Part shown: one piece after another, positions 32,216 to 39,267 of the stretch
Layout: the number at the start of each line of letters is the position of its first letter
How positions within the stretch are numbered: the first letter of the stretch is position 1
Assembly (NCBI GenBank): GCA_947459635.1
Contig: CANHEA010000018.1
Location: 1 to 39,267, forward strand
DNA from: Flavobacteriaceae bacterium
GTDB lineage: Bacteria; Bacteroidota; Bacteroidia; Flavobacteriales; Flavobacteriaceae
DNA: 39,267 nt
Reading direction: 5' to 3'
Notes under the pieces: model-generated
What the model saw: only the letters and a program-made list of their open reading frames with translations
The model's database searches: none
Told to the model about the DNA's origin: nothing
Position numbers and translations under genes: made by a program

Positions 32216-34624
32216 TTACTTCTTCTTTAAGTAATTGTAATCGATAAAGTAGCGCAGGCTGATGGAGAAAATGTGATTTAGATTTTCGTTGTCGACCGCG
32301 TTTAAGAAATTGCGTTCGATGTTGCGTCTGAAATTGCTTTCCAACAAGGAACTATTGTTTCGATAGAGCACCGTTACTTGGCTTCCTGGGGCAAACCACC
32401 AGTTGTAGGATAAATCAAAATTCCAAACGTCGAGGTTTTGATTGAGGTTTTCGGTATAGGTGGTGTTGGCCTCTAGGCTACCGTCTGTTTTGAGCGTAAG
32501 AAACTCGCGATTGGTGACATACGACCAGTAATGTCGGGCAGAAAGATTGACATTCATTCGGTTGTTGATGGAGTATTTTCCTTCTAATTTATTGGTGTAG
32601 GTGATGATGTCGCGCCGCGCAAAAACAAATTCACCAGCGTCAGTTTTAAAAGTGTTTCCTACGTTATTATTTAATCTTGAAAAGTCGAATTCGTAAATTA
32701 GCGAAAATCGGTCGTTGAAGCGATACCGTGGACTAACAAGCAGTCCGTATTTCATGCGTTTGGTTTCGTTGAATAGCGACAAGGTCGGATTAAGATCTAA
32801 AGCCAACTTCCTGTTATAATTAGAAGAAAAGTAGAACCAAAAATCGACGTTTTCAGGAATGGTTAGGAAATCTGTGTCACGTGCCGATGCGGGCTCGTAG
32901 AAATCATAAACTTGTATAGGTCGTAGTCGAATGCCGCAACCATAATAATCATTGCGTTTGTCGTTGCTGTTGAGACTCACATTGGTATTAAACAATTGAA
33001 TTCTTCCTGTTTTGTTTTCAAATTCTGAGTCTGTATTTACGAATATGTTGAACGAATTGAAGCGCTTGGTTGGGTTGATGATTCGATAGCTTGCTTCGGC
33101 ATTTATGGCATGATAATGGGTTCGGAAATTAATGCCCAAATCGTTATTGTCGAAATCTTTGGAGATGTATTGGCCTCTGATTTTGTACCGATATTTTCCG
33201 CTTGTTTCACCAAACAGTAGGGAAGTGTTGAAGCCTTTCTTATCTTCTAAGGAGAAGTCTTCGTTGATATAACTGTATTTAAAATCGCCTTTGAGGTTGA
33301 AGGTGTTTTGTTTGGTGTTCAGATCAAAAACTCCCGCGGTGACATTGGCGTCGCGAAAGGAGCCGTTTCGTGTTACATTGGTATTGATGAGCGAGACCGT
33401 CGAGTTTTTTCTGAAACGTTGGTCTAAAACCAGCACATTGTAGTTTGCCAAAGGCTGTAAAGTTTCCAAACGGGTTGAATTTGTAGTGCTATTGGTAACT
33501 TGAACGGTAGTGTTTTCGGTGATTGCATTAAGGACGCCAATGCCCAGTCCTTTTTTGGTTCGGCCAGATATTTTTAATGCATTGATTAATTGAATGGAAT
33601 TAGGATACTCTTCGACGGTCTCATCGTCGGCCGTTATTATTTCGCTTACTTCTCCGATTCTGCGGGAGTAAACGAGACTTCCGATGTTGAATAAGTCGGT
33701 TCCTTCGGTGAAAAAGGGACGGTTTTCGTTAAATTGCTGCTCGAATGGACCTAGATATAATTCGACATTATCAAATTTGGTTTGACCGAAATCGGGAACT
33801 AAGATAGCGTCTAGAGTAAAAGCATCGCTAATACCATATTTGATGTCTAATCCGCCTTTGGTTTCGCTACGTGTTTTATGTGCTCTATTGCTGTTTAAGT
33901 AGAAAGAGGAATACGGAATTAGGAATAAGCGGGTTGGTGTTTTGATATTGTCAATCCCTTCTAATACACCGGATTGTGCGCTTTCGTTATTGATTTTGGT
34001 GTCGATAAAATTCCAGGTGTATGACTGTCGATCTCTTCGAATTTCTCGATAGAAATTGATTCCCCAAGTTTGTTTTTCTGCTTTAGAAAATCGCAAAGCC
34101 GCGTACGGTATTTTTATTTCTGCTGCCCAGCCGTAGTCGGTAAGAACCACTTTACTGTCCCAAATGGCATCCCACGTGAAGTCTTCACCGTCCTTATTGG
34201 TAAAAACACAATCGATTTGTACTCCTGAAGCACTTACAAAAAATCTAAAATCTTGTTGGCTGTCATTAAAGCCATTTATAAAAACGCCAAAATGATCCGC
34301 GGTCCCAAAATTATCCCTAAGTTTTATTTCACGAAGTATTTTGCTAGGTTCATTGTCGAACATTTTCGCTGCAACGTAGATAGCGTCATCGTTGTATGCA
34401 ATTTGGACTTCTGTTTTCTTACTTTCGTTGATGGGTTGACCGTTGTCTGGATAAAACATAACAAAATCTTTTGCTATGGGTGCATATTCCCAAATAGATT
34501 CGTCAAATTTCCCGTCGATGGTAATGTTTCCGGAAGCTACCGCATTTAGTACTTTCTTTTGACTGTAAACATTTACATGAAAAAGAAGCAGGTAAAAAAG
34601 TAAAAAATAGGAATATTTACTCAT
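32216..34624 (-). CDS. DUF5916 protein with N-terminal CBM9-like domain
   Basis: This 802-residue protein has a signal peptide (ending near VNVYSQ). Residues about 25-210 fit a family 9 carbohydrate-binding-like domain: GNITIDGKFDESIWEYAPIA, VQIAYNDDAIYVAAKMFDNEP and GWAAEIKIPYAALRF. The remaining 590 residues match DUF5916, which looks like an outer membrane beta-barrel with many alternating strand segments and aromatic girdles (for example IFSISLRYFIDY at the end). Family proteins are common in Bacteroidetes and their function is unknown; some are annotated as hydrolases without evidence. It has its own promoter. Confidence 0.85.
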   Translation of the reverse strand: MSKYSYFLLFYLLLFHVNVYSQKKVLNAVASGNITIDGKFDESIWEYAPIAKDFVMFYPDNGQPINESKKTEVQIAYNDDAIYVAAKMFDNEPSKILREIKLRDNFGTADHFGVFINGFNDSQQDFRFFVSASGVQIDCVFTNKDGEDFTWDAIWDSKVVLTDYGWAAEIKIPYAALRFSKAEKQTWGINFYREIRRDRQSYTWNFIDTKINNESAQSGVLEGIDNIKTPTRLFLIPYSSFYLNSNRAHKTRSETKGGLDIKYGISDAFTLDAILVPDFGQTKFDNVELYLGPFEQQFNENRPFFTEGTDLFNIGSLVYSRRIGEVSEIITADDETVEEYPNSIQLINALKISGRTKKGLGIGVLNAITENTTVQVTNSTTNSTRLETLQPLANYNVLVLDQRFRKNSTVSLINTNVTRNGSFRDANVTAGVFDLNTKQNTFNLKGDFKYSYINEDFSLEDKKGFNTSLLFGETSGKYRYKIRGQYISKDFDNNDLGINFRTHYHAINAEASYRIINPTKRFNSFNIFVNTDSEFENKTGRIQLFNTNVSLNSNDKRNDYYGCGIRLRPIQVYDFYEPASARDTDFLTIPENVDFWFYFSSNYNRKLALDLNPTLSLFNETKRMKYGLLVSPRYRFNDRFSLIYEFDFSRLNNNVGNTFKTDAGEFVFARRDIITYTNKLEGKYSINNRMNVNLSARHYWSYVTNREFLTLKTDGSLEANTTYTENLNQNLDVWNFDLSYNWWFAPGSQVTVLYRNNSSLLESNFRRNIERNFLNAVDNENLNHIFSISLRYFIDYNYLKKK

Positions 34625-34646
34625 AGAGGGCGGTAGGTTTGTATCA

Positions 34647-34676
34647 CAAAAATAACTATTAAATTCATTATCGCAA
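34647..34676 (-). promoter_or_regulatory. Promoter for the DUF5916 gene
   Basis: TTG (34676-34674) is followed after 19 nt by TATTTTTG (34654-34647) on the minus strand, a complete TTG-N19-TAnnTTTG match about 22 nt before the ATG. Confidence 0.58.
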
Positions 34677-34828
34677 CTACTTTACAATAATTTGCACGAT
34701 TGATCGTTTGTATTCATCAGCATTTTTTTTCTCTCTATTTCTAAGCGAACATTATAATGCTAATAAGGACTTAAAGTGTACTTTGTCGATTATTTTTGCG
34801 CTTTAACGTATTTTTATTAAAAAAAATG

Positions 34829-34859
34829 TTGGTGATACGATTTGGCTTATGTATATTTG
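34829..34859 (+). promoter_or_regulatory. Promoter for the L,D-transpeptidase-like gene
   Basis: TTG (34829-34831) is followed after 20 nt by TATATTTG (34852-34859). The start codon is 35 nt downstream. The rest of the 34625-34894 gap shows no gene. Confidence 0.65.
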
Positions 34860-34894
34860 TCCACCCGAGTCTATCACTAACTTAAACAAAAACA

Positions 34895-35602
34895 ATGAAA
34901 TACAGATTTTTGCCCCTAGTTTTATTTTTCTTATTTTCGTTTACGACGACACCTAAGGTTAGTTCGTTTTCCTATAATATTCGCAATGCTTCTGCTACTG
35001 TTAAAGAAATAGAGGCAGAATCCTTATACCATCAATTAAGAGCTAATCAGTTTTCACTTCCGACGCTTGATTCTTTTTCAGAGGCAATTACAGGATTTTA
35101 TCAATTGAAAGAAAAAGGTCTGGTAGAAAGAGATATCTTAACAATCATAGATTTTAGTTTGTCTTCCAATGCTAAAAGAATGTGGGTCATTGACATGGCG
35201 GCACAAGTGGTTTTGATGAACACCTATGTGGCCCATGGTAAAAACACCGGGGAAGAATTTGCAACGTCTTTTTCAAATGAAAATTCTTCATTCAAAAGTA
35301 GTTTGGGATTTTATACCACTGGAGAAATTTATAATGGGAAGCATGGTATGTCTCTAAAATTAGATGGTTTAGAAAAAGGGATAAATGATAAAGCTCGAGA
35401 AAGAGGCATTGTTATGCACGCTGCCGATTATGTTTCGAATGACTTTATAAAAAGCAACAAACGTTTGGGTAGAAGTCAGGGTTGTCCTGCTGTGCCTGTT
35501 GAATTAAGTTCGGAAATTATCGACATGATAAAAGGCAAGTCGTGTTTATTTATGTACCATCCTTCGAGAACTTATATGGGAGATCGTAAGGTTACTTTGT
35601 AA
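34895..35602 (+). CDS. Murein L,D-transpeptidase catalytic domain family protein (YkuD_2 type)
   Basis: This 235-residue exported protein begins with a hydrophobic signal sequence (MKYRFLPLVLFFLFSFTTTP). The catalytic region has H114 in YVAHGKNTG, H175 in RGIVMHAADYVS and the cysteine nucleophile C197 in GRSQGCPAVP, the SxGCPA pattern of YkuD-like transpeptidases. L,D-transpeptidases make 3-3 cross-links or attach proteins to peptidoglycan; this Bacteroidetes subgroup has not been clearly assigned. The stop codon directly abuts the stop codon of the convergent GNAT gene, with no terminator between them. Confidence 0.9.
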   Translation: MKYRFLPLVLFFLFSFTTTPKVSSFSYNIRNASATVKEIEAESLYHQLRANQFSLPTLDSFSEAITGFYQLKEKGLVERDILTIIDFSLSSNAKRMWVIDMAAQVVLMNTYVAHGKNTGEEFATSFSNENSSFKSSLGFYTTGEIYNGKHGMSLKLDGLEKGINDKARERGIVMHAADYVSNDFIKSNKRLGRSQGCPAVPVELSSEIIDMIKGKSCLFMYHPSRTYMGDRKVTL

Positions 35603-36049
35603 TTACGACGACGTATATCTTTTAAACATGATGTAATGCATCCCAATAGGGACGATTTCGAAAGCATTTCCCGTTTTTTCGAAGCCTAGCTTTTCATAGA
35701 ATCCAAGCGCAATAATTCGCGCATTAAACCAGATCAGAAATTCCTTTTCTTTTTGCAGGTAGTCAACAGCATGCTCAATTAGCGCCGCACCATATCCTTT
35801 CTTTTGATGACTTTCCAAGACAGCCATTCCGCGAATTTGAAATTGTTTTACATCTTCAAACAAATCTTTTTTAGTTTCGAATATAGATACAATTCCGACA
35901 AGTAATTGGTTCGCGAATAAGCCAAAATGTAAAGTTGTGGCTTCTGTATCATAAGGATAAATACACTTTTCTATCGGTTCATTCTGACGCAAGATAGCGT
36001 GTCGTAGCGGATAGGTTTCTGAGGCGGTAATTTTTTTGATTTGAAACAT
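35603..36049 (-). CDS. GNAT family N-acetyltransferase
   Basis: From the ATG at 36049 this is a 148-residue acetyltransferase that uses acetyl-CoA. The acetyl-CoA loop is visible in IRGMAVLESHQKKGYGAALIEHAV (Q/R-xx-G-x-G/A variant KKGYGA), and FYEKLGFEKTGNAFEI is the C-terminal beta-bulge block. The closest general pattern is the ElaA/YitI-like group, but the substrate is unknown. A TTG one codon upstream is possible but less likely as start. Confidence 0.87.
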   Translation of the reverse strand: MFQIKKITASETYPLRHAILRQNEPIEKCIYPYDTEATTLHFGLFANQLLVGIVSIFETKKDLFEDVKQFQIRGMAVLESHQKKGYGAALIEHAVDYLQKEKEFLIWFNARIIALGFYEKLGFEKTGNAFEIVPIGMHYIMFKRYTSS

Positions 36050-36152
36050 CAATTTATTTGAATATTAGGTTCGTTAACAATTTAATTTTAAAAACGTTGC
36101 GAATTCAAAACTAAGAAAAGGCAAATAAAAATAGAATTTTATTAAAAAAAAC

Positions 36153-36184
36153 TTGCAAAACCATAAAGTTATTATTTATATTTG
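36153..36184 (+). promoter_or_regulatory. Promoter for tRNA-Gly
   Basis: TTG (36153-36155) is followed after 21 nt by TATATTTG (36177-36184). Transcription would start a few bases before the tRNA 5' end at 36197. Confidence 0.7.
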
Positions 36185-36196
36185 CACCACTTAAAT

Positions 36197-36269
<73 letters not shown>

Positions 36270-36272
36270 CAA

Positions 36273-36305
36273 AAAAAACCTCAAATGAAAATTTGAGGTT
36301 TTTTT
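36273..36305. terminator. Terminator after tRNA-Gly, shared with thyA
   Basis: AACCTCAAAT and ATTTGAGGTT pair around a GAAA loop, with A-runs on the left and T-runs on the right. It begins 4 nt after the tRNA and can also end the convergent thyA transcript. Confidence 0.87.
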
Positions 36306-36333
36306 ATGCAATCTTACTTCAAAATATATGGGT

Positions 36334-37158
36334 TTACACCGCCACAACACCCTTAATATGTGGATGTGGCTCGTATCCTTCCAACGTAAAATCTTCAAAA
36401 GTAAAGTCGAAGATGTTTTTTACAGTTGGATTCAAAATCATTTTAGGTAATGGTTTTGGGTCGCGGGACAATTGCAATTCTAATTGCTCGAAGTGGTTGT
36501 TGTAAATATGTGCGTCGCCAAACGTGTGAATAAATTCACCTACTTCTAACTCGCAAACTTGCGCAATCATCATCAATAACAATGCGTAAGAAGCGATATT
36601 AAAAGGAACGCCCAAAAAGATATCGGCAGAACGCTGGTACAATTGACAAGACAATTTTCCGTCGGCTACATAAAACTGAAAAAATGCATGACAAGGCGGT
36701 AAAGCCACTTTCCCGTTGGCTACATTTTCAGAAAAAGATTTAGTAGTGTCTGGCAATACCGATGGATTCCATGCAGAAATCAACATGCGGCGACTGTTCG
36801 GATTGGTTTTTAAAGTTTCTATTAATTCAGAAATCTGATCGATGTTTTCACTGTTCCAGTTGCGCCATTGATGTCCGTAAACTGGACCTAAATTCCCGTT
36901 TTCATCGGCCCATTCATCCCAAATTTTCACGCCATTTTCATTCAAATAGCCAATGTTAGTTTCGCCTTTTAAAAACCAAAGCAGTTCATAAACAATCGAC
37001 TTGAGATGTAGTTTTTTTGTAGTTACCATCGGAAAACCTTCGCTCAGATCAAAACGCATTTGATAGCCAAATACACTTTTGGTTCCCGTTCCTGTTCGAT
37101 CTCCTTTTTGCGTGCCGTTTTCTAGAACGTGCTTAACTAGGTCGTGGTATTGTTTCAT
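36334..37158 (-). CDS. thyA: Thymidylate synthase
   Basis: ThyA methylates dUMP to dTMP using methylene-tetrahydrofolate. At 274 residues it is slightly longer than the E. coli form owing to a small insertion before the active site. The N-terminal [12 protein letters not shown] phosphate-binding arginine, C156 in [12 protein letters not shown] as nucleophile, [23 protein letters not shown] and the C-terminal IKGVVAV are all present. It follows the bifunctional-nuclease family gene on the same strand after 83 nt, without a recognisable promoter. Confidence 0.97.
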   Translation of the reverse strand: MKQYHDLVKHVLENGTQKGDRTGTGTKSVFGYQMRFDLSEGFPMVTTKKLHLKSIVYELLWFLKGETNIGYLNENGVKIWDEWADENGNLGPVYGHQWRNWNSENIDQISELIETLKTNPNSRRMLISAWNPSVLPDTTKSFSENVANGKVALPPCHAFFQFYVADGKLSCQLYQRSADIFLGVPFNIASYALLLMMIAQVCELEVGEFIHTFGDAHIYNNHFEQLELQLSRDPKPLPKMILNPTVKNIFDFTFEDFTLEGYEPHPHIKGVVAV

Positions 37159-37241
37159 TTGTTGTTGGTTATGAGTTGTGAATTGTCGGTTAGCTGCCGT
37201 TTCAAATGGAAAACTGACAACAGAGAACTGATAACAATTTA
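37159..37241 (-). repeat. Intergenic tract with decayed short-period repeats between thyA and the nuclease-family gene
   Basis: GAAAACTG, ACAACAGA and GAACTGAT follow each other at 37210-37233, and further left GGTTATGA and GTTGTGAA show a similar spacing. This resembles the octamer theme of the window but is poorly preserved. No promoter match for thyA is seen here. Confidence 0.3.
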
Positions 37242-37868
37242 TTACGCTTCTCTCTTTGAAATCTCATCGCGAATCTTAGCGGCTTTTTCGTAATCTTCAT
37301 CACGTACTGCGCCTTCCAATAGTTCATGTAATTCCGAGAGACTGTGTTTCGTATAAGTTTCGCCTGACTGATTGGTTTCTTCCATCCCAAAGGTTTCTGG
37401 CGGAGAAAGTATGCCGTCTAGACTATCATCTTCTTTCGTAGCGTCTGAAGCATTTCCTTTCAAATAAATTCCTGCTTTATCTAAGATGTTCTTGTACGTA
37501 AAAATGGGCGCCGAAAAACGCAAGGCTAAGGCAATCGCATCGGAAGTTCTCGCGTCGATGATTTCTTCAATTTTATCTCGCTCGCAAATGATACTCGAAT
37601 AAAATACGCCGTCAACCAATTTATGAATGATGACTTGCTTCACCACAATGTCAAATCGTTCTGCAAAGTTTTTGAACAAATCGTGCGTCAAAGGACGAGG
37701 AGGTTTAATTTCTTTTTCTAAAGCAATCGCAATCGATTGTGCTTCGAAAGCGCCAATAACAATAGGTAACTTGCGTTCACCATCTACTTCATTCAGGATT
37801 AGTGCATACGCGCCGTTTTGAGTTTGACTGTACGAAATCCCTTTAATTGTTAATTTTACTAAGCTCAT
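37242..37868 (-). CDS. Bifunctional nuclease family protein with UVR motif
   Basis: This 208-residue protein has an N-terminal BFN domain (DUF151) up to about residue 135: [47 protein letters not shown] and [19 protein letters not shown]. The C-terminus has a UvrB/UvrC-type motif in [24 protein letters not shown], joined by an acidic linker. Plant and bacterial BFN proteins have been reported to have RNase and DNase activity, but the physiological role is unsettled. This two-domain architecture is common in Bacteroidetes. It has a complete promoter, and thyA follows on the same strand. Confidence 0.9.
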   Translation of the reverse strand: MSLVKLTIKGISYSQTQNGAYALILNEVDGERKLPIVIGAFEAQSIAIALEKEIKPPRPLTHDLFKNFAERFDIVVKQVIIHKLVDGVFYSSIICERDKIEEIIDARTSDAIALALRFSAPIFTYKNILDKAGIYLKGNASDATKEDDSLDGILSPPETFGMEETNQSGETYTKHSLSELHELLEGAVRDEDYEKAAKIRDEISKREA

Positions 37869-37873
37869 AATTG

Positions 37874-37905
37874 CAAAAGTACAACGAAATGTTCCAAAGT
37901 ACCAA
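37874..37905 (-). promoter_or_regulatory. Promoter for the bifunctional nuclease family gene
   Basis: TTG (37905-37903) is followed after 21 nt by TACTTTTG (37881-37874) on the minus strand, just 6 nt before the start codon, so the mRNA would have almost no leader. Confidence 0.6.
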
Positions 37906-37929
37906 GATATTTTTCAATTCAAAACAAAA

Positions 37930-37968
37930 AAAAGGCTATCTAAACAATCTTTATTTAGATAGCCTTTG
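37930..37968 (-). terminator. Terminator downstream of etfA
   Basis: AAAGGCTATCTAAA and TTTAGATAGCCTTT are exact 14-nt complements around a short loop, and a long T-run follows on the minus strand. It lies about 24 nt after the etfA stop. Confidence 0.9.
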
Positions 37969-37991
37969 ATAGGCACAATTTAGGAAAAATA

Positions 37992-38957
37992 TTAGTTTTG
38001 CGCTTTAAACGCTTTAAATTTTTCAATCAATTTTGGAACAATTTCGAAGGCATCACCAACCACGCCATAGTCTGCCACTTTAAAAAAAGGTGCTTCTGGA
38101 TCAGTGTTAATCACTAGTTTCACCTTAGAGGAATTGATTCCTGCGATATGTTGAATCGCCCCTGAAATTCCGACTGCGATATACAAATTCGTTGCTACAG
38201 GTTTTCCTGTTTGACCTACGTGTTCTCCGTGAGGTCTCCATCCCAAATCAGAAACAGGTTTAGAACAGGCTGTTGCTGCGCCTAAAACCGAAGCCAATTC
38301 TTCAATCATTCCCCAGTTTTCTGGACCTTTCATGCCACGTCCAGCAGACACTACAATATCAGCATCCGCGATAGTCACTTTTCCAGATGACTTTTCAACT
38401 GATTGTACTTTCACGCCAAAATCAGCATCACTAATTGATGGAGTGAAATCTTCTTGTGACATCGAAGCAGCATTTTCAAAAATCCCGTAAGAATTTTTGG
38501 CTAAGCTCAACACTCTAACGTCTGTATTGATTTCAGTAATATTGAATGCTTTGTTCGAAAACGCATTTCTTTTTACTTGAAACGGACTTGTGCTTAATGG
38601 CAAACCAACCACATTAGATGCAAAACCAGCGTCTAAGGCAACGGCCACAAGTGGCGCCAAATACAAGCTGTCAGTCGTTGAAGATAGCAAGACCAATTTT
38701 ACATTTTCTTTTTGAGCGGCTTGTTTGATGGCATCTGCATACGCTTTTGCAGTAAAACCATTGAGTTTGTCGTTGCTGATTTTTAATACTTTATCAACGC
38801 CGTATTTTGATAATTCTGAAACATCACCAGCATTTACCGTTACTGCGGTTACTGTTGTTCCTAAATCGGTAGCTACTTTCTTAGCGTAGGAAGCCAATTC
38901 GAAAGCGACTTTCTTAAATTTTCCTTCTGCAGATTCTGCGTATATTAATATAGACAT
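37992..38957 (-). CDS. etfA: Electron transfer flavoprotein subunit alpha
   Basis: EtfA pairs with EtfB to carry electrons from acyl-CoA dehydrogenases to the respiratory chain. It is 321 residues long, the normal size. The N-terminal half is an alpha/beta domain (MSILIYAESAEGKFKK). The FAD-binding C-terminal part shows VSAGRGMKGPENW, LGWRPHGEHVGQTGKPVATNLY, AVGISGAIQHIAG and INTDPEAPFFKVADYGVVGD. The etfB gene precedes it on the same strand, separated by 113 nt that hold repeat copy E. Confidence 0.96.
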   Translation of the reverse strand: MSILIYAESAEGKFKKVAFELASYAKKVATDLGTTVTAVTVNAGDVSELSKYGVDKVLKISNDKLNGFTAKAYADAIKQAAQKENVKLVLLSSTTDSLYLAPLVAVALDAGFASNVVGLPLSTSPFQVKRNAFSNKAFNITEINTDVRVLSLAKNSYGIFENAASMSQEDFTPSISDADFGVKVQSVEKSSGKVTIADADIVVSAGRGMKGPENWGMIEELASVLGAATACSKPVSDLGWRPHGEHVGQTGKPVATNLYIAVGISGAIQHIAGINSSKVKLVINTDPEAPFFKVADYGVVGDAFEIVPKLIEKFKAFKAQN

Positions 38958-39000
38958 CTTTAATTATTTTGAATGATAAATTTTAAGTTTTAAATTTTGG

Positions 39001-39060
39001 CGTGCCCCTGCGGGTCGGGCTTTTCGCAGTACGCGGTACTTGCTGCAATCCCTCACGCGA
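39001..39060 (-). repeat. Dispersed intergenic inverted-repeat element, copy E (short)
   Basis: On the minus strand it begins GCGTGAGGGATTGCAGCAAG and ends GCCCGACCC-GCAGGGGCACG. The first arm matches that of copy B (GCGTGAGGGAT) and GCCCGACCC also matches B. The middle is a short palindrome AGTACCGCGTACT with no T-rich stem. It lies between etfB and etfA, inside what should be one operon. Confidence 0.65.
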
Positions 39061-39070
39061 ACCCGCAAAA

Positions 39071-39267
39071 CTAGATGACTTTCGCTTCGTTGTGCAAAGC
39101 GCTAATCAATCCATCTAGATCGTCGGCTGAAAATAATTTCACCGCTGATTTTGGCGCTGGTTTTTCAAATTTTACTGCCTTAGTTTCACTATTTGCCGCA
39201 AGTGGTTCGAGAACAGTCAAGACTTTCGTTCTGGCAGTCATGATACCACGCATGTTTGGAATTCTCA
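39071..39267 (-). CDS. etfB: Electron transfer flavoprotein subunit beta, C-terminal part
   Basis: The last 64 residues are in the window; the start lies to the right of it. The visible part opens with RIPNMRGIMTARTKVL, which matches the conserved LPNxRGIMxAR segment of EtfB, and continues through a basic linker PAPKSAVKLF to DLDGLISALHNEAKVI, the normal C-terminal end. EtfB binds AMP and completes the heterodimer with EtfA, encoded directly downstream. Confidence 0.92.
   Translation of the reverse strand, partial: RIPNMRGIMTARTKVLTVLEPLAANSETKAVKFEKPAPKSAVKLFSADDLDGLISALHNEAKVI

Overview
This is a chromosomal stretch from a member of the Bacteroidetes, most likely a Flavobacterium or close relative in the Flavobacteriaceae. 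The evidence is the AT-rich sequence, promoters of the TTG-N17-23-TAnnTTTG type, secreted proteins with type IX secretion (T9SS) sorting tails, a T9SS plug-type protein (DUF5103), an S46 dipeptidyl peptidase, a FISUMP lipoprotein, a DUF5916 outer-membrane protein and a Bacteroidetes-type Crp/Fnr regulator. Gene order looks like ordinary core chromosome. I see no phage, insertion sequence, CRISPR array, plasmid gene or clear pseudogene.

Layout. 1-3705 (minus): the 5' tip of a secreted protein gene, a DPP11-like peptidase and Kdo transferase waaA. 3805-6096 (plus): a sugar aminotransferase and galE, which with waaA suggest surface glycan work. 6162-8561 (minus): a secreted M23 peptidase and fabD. 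8646-10851 (minus): a compact cluster of pirin, small GNAT, OsmC, mono-cluster ferredoxin-like protein and FMN reductase, probably a redox or stress operon. 11198-11926 (plus): a FISUMP lipoprotein. 11996-14064 (minus): purT, a DUF6370-like protein and a Crp/Fnr regulator packed 3-5 nt apart. 14248-16597 (minus): an aspartate-type aminotransferase and a membrane fatty acid desaturase. 16703-17332 (plus): rsmG. 17417-23850 (minus): a T9SS cargo protein, pruA, apaG, a T9SS plug-type protein, a methyltransferase and map.

23939-29015 (minus) is a four-gene operon for a TolC/HlyD/ABC export system led by a TetR regulator, with a 13-bp palindrome in the promoter that is a likely operator. The ABC protein keeps Walker A but has lost most other catalytic signatures. 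Divergent from it is a CoA-transferase (29166-30440). Then come gpmI, a DUF5916 protein, an L,D-transpeptidase-like protein, a GNAT, tRNA-Gly(TCC), thyA, a bifunctional nuclease family protein, etfA and the 3' end of etfB.

The least explained material is between genes. At least five gaps between co-directional genes carry members of a dispersed inverted-repeat element (4941, 14086, 20331, 32122, 39001). Several other gaps carry tandem repeats with an 8-bp period, most strikingly eight perfect TCAGAAAC copies in the probable leader of pruA. I found no gene cluster that is clearly a new system. The best leads are the degenerate exporter ATPase, the methyltransferase with a cysteine-less vestige of a zinc ribbon, and the two classes of intergenic repeats.
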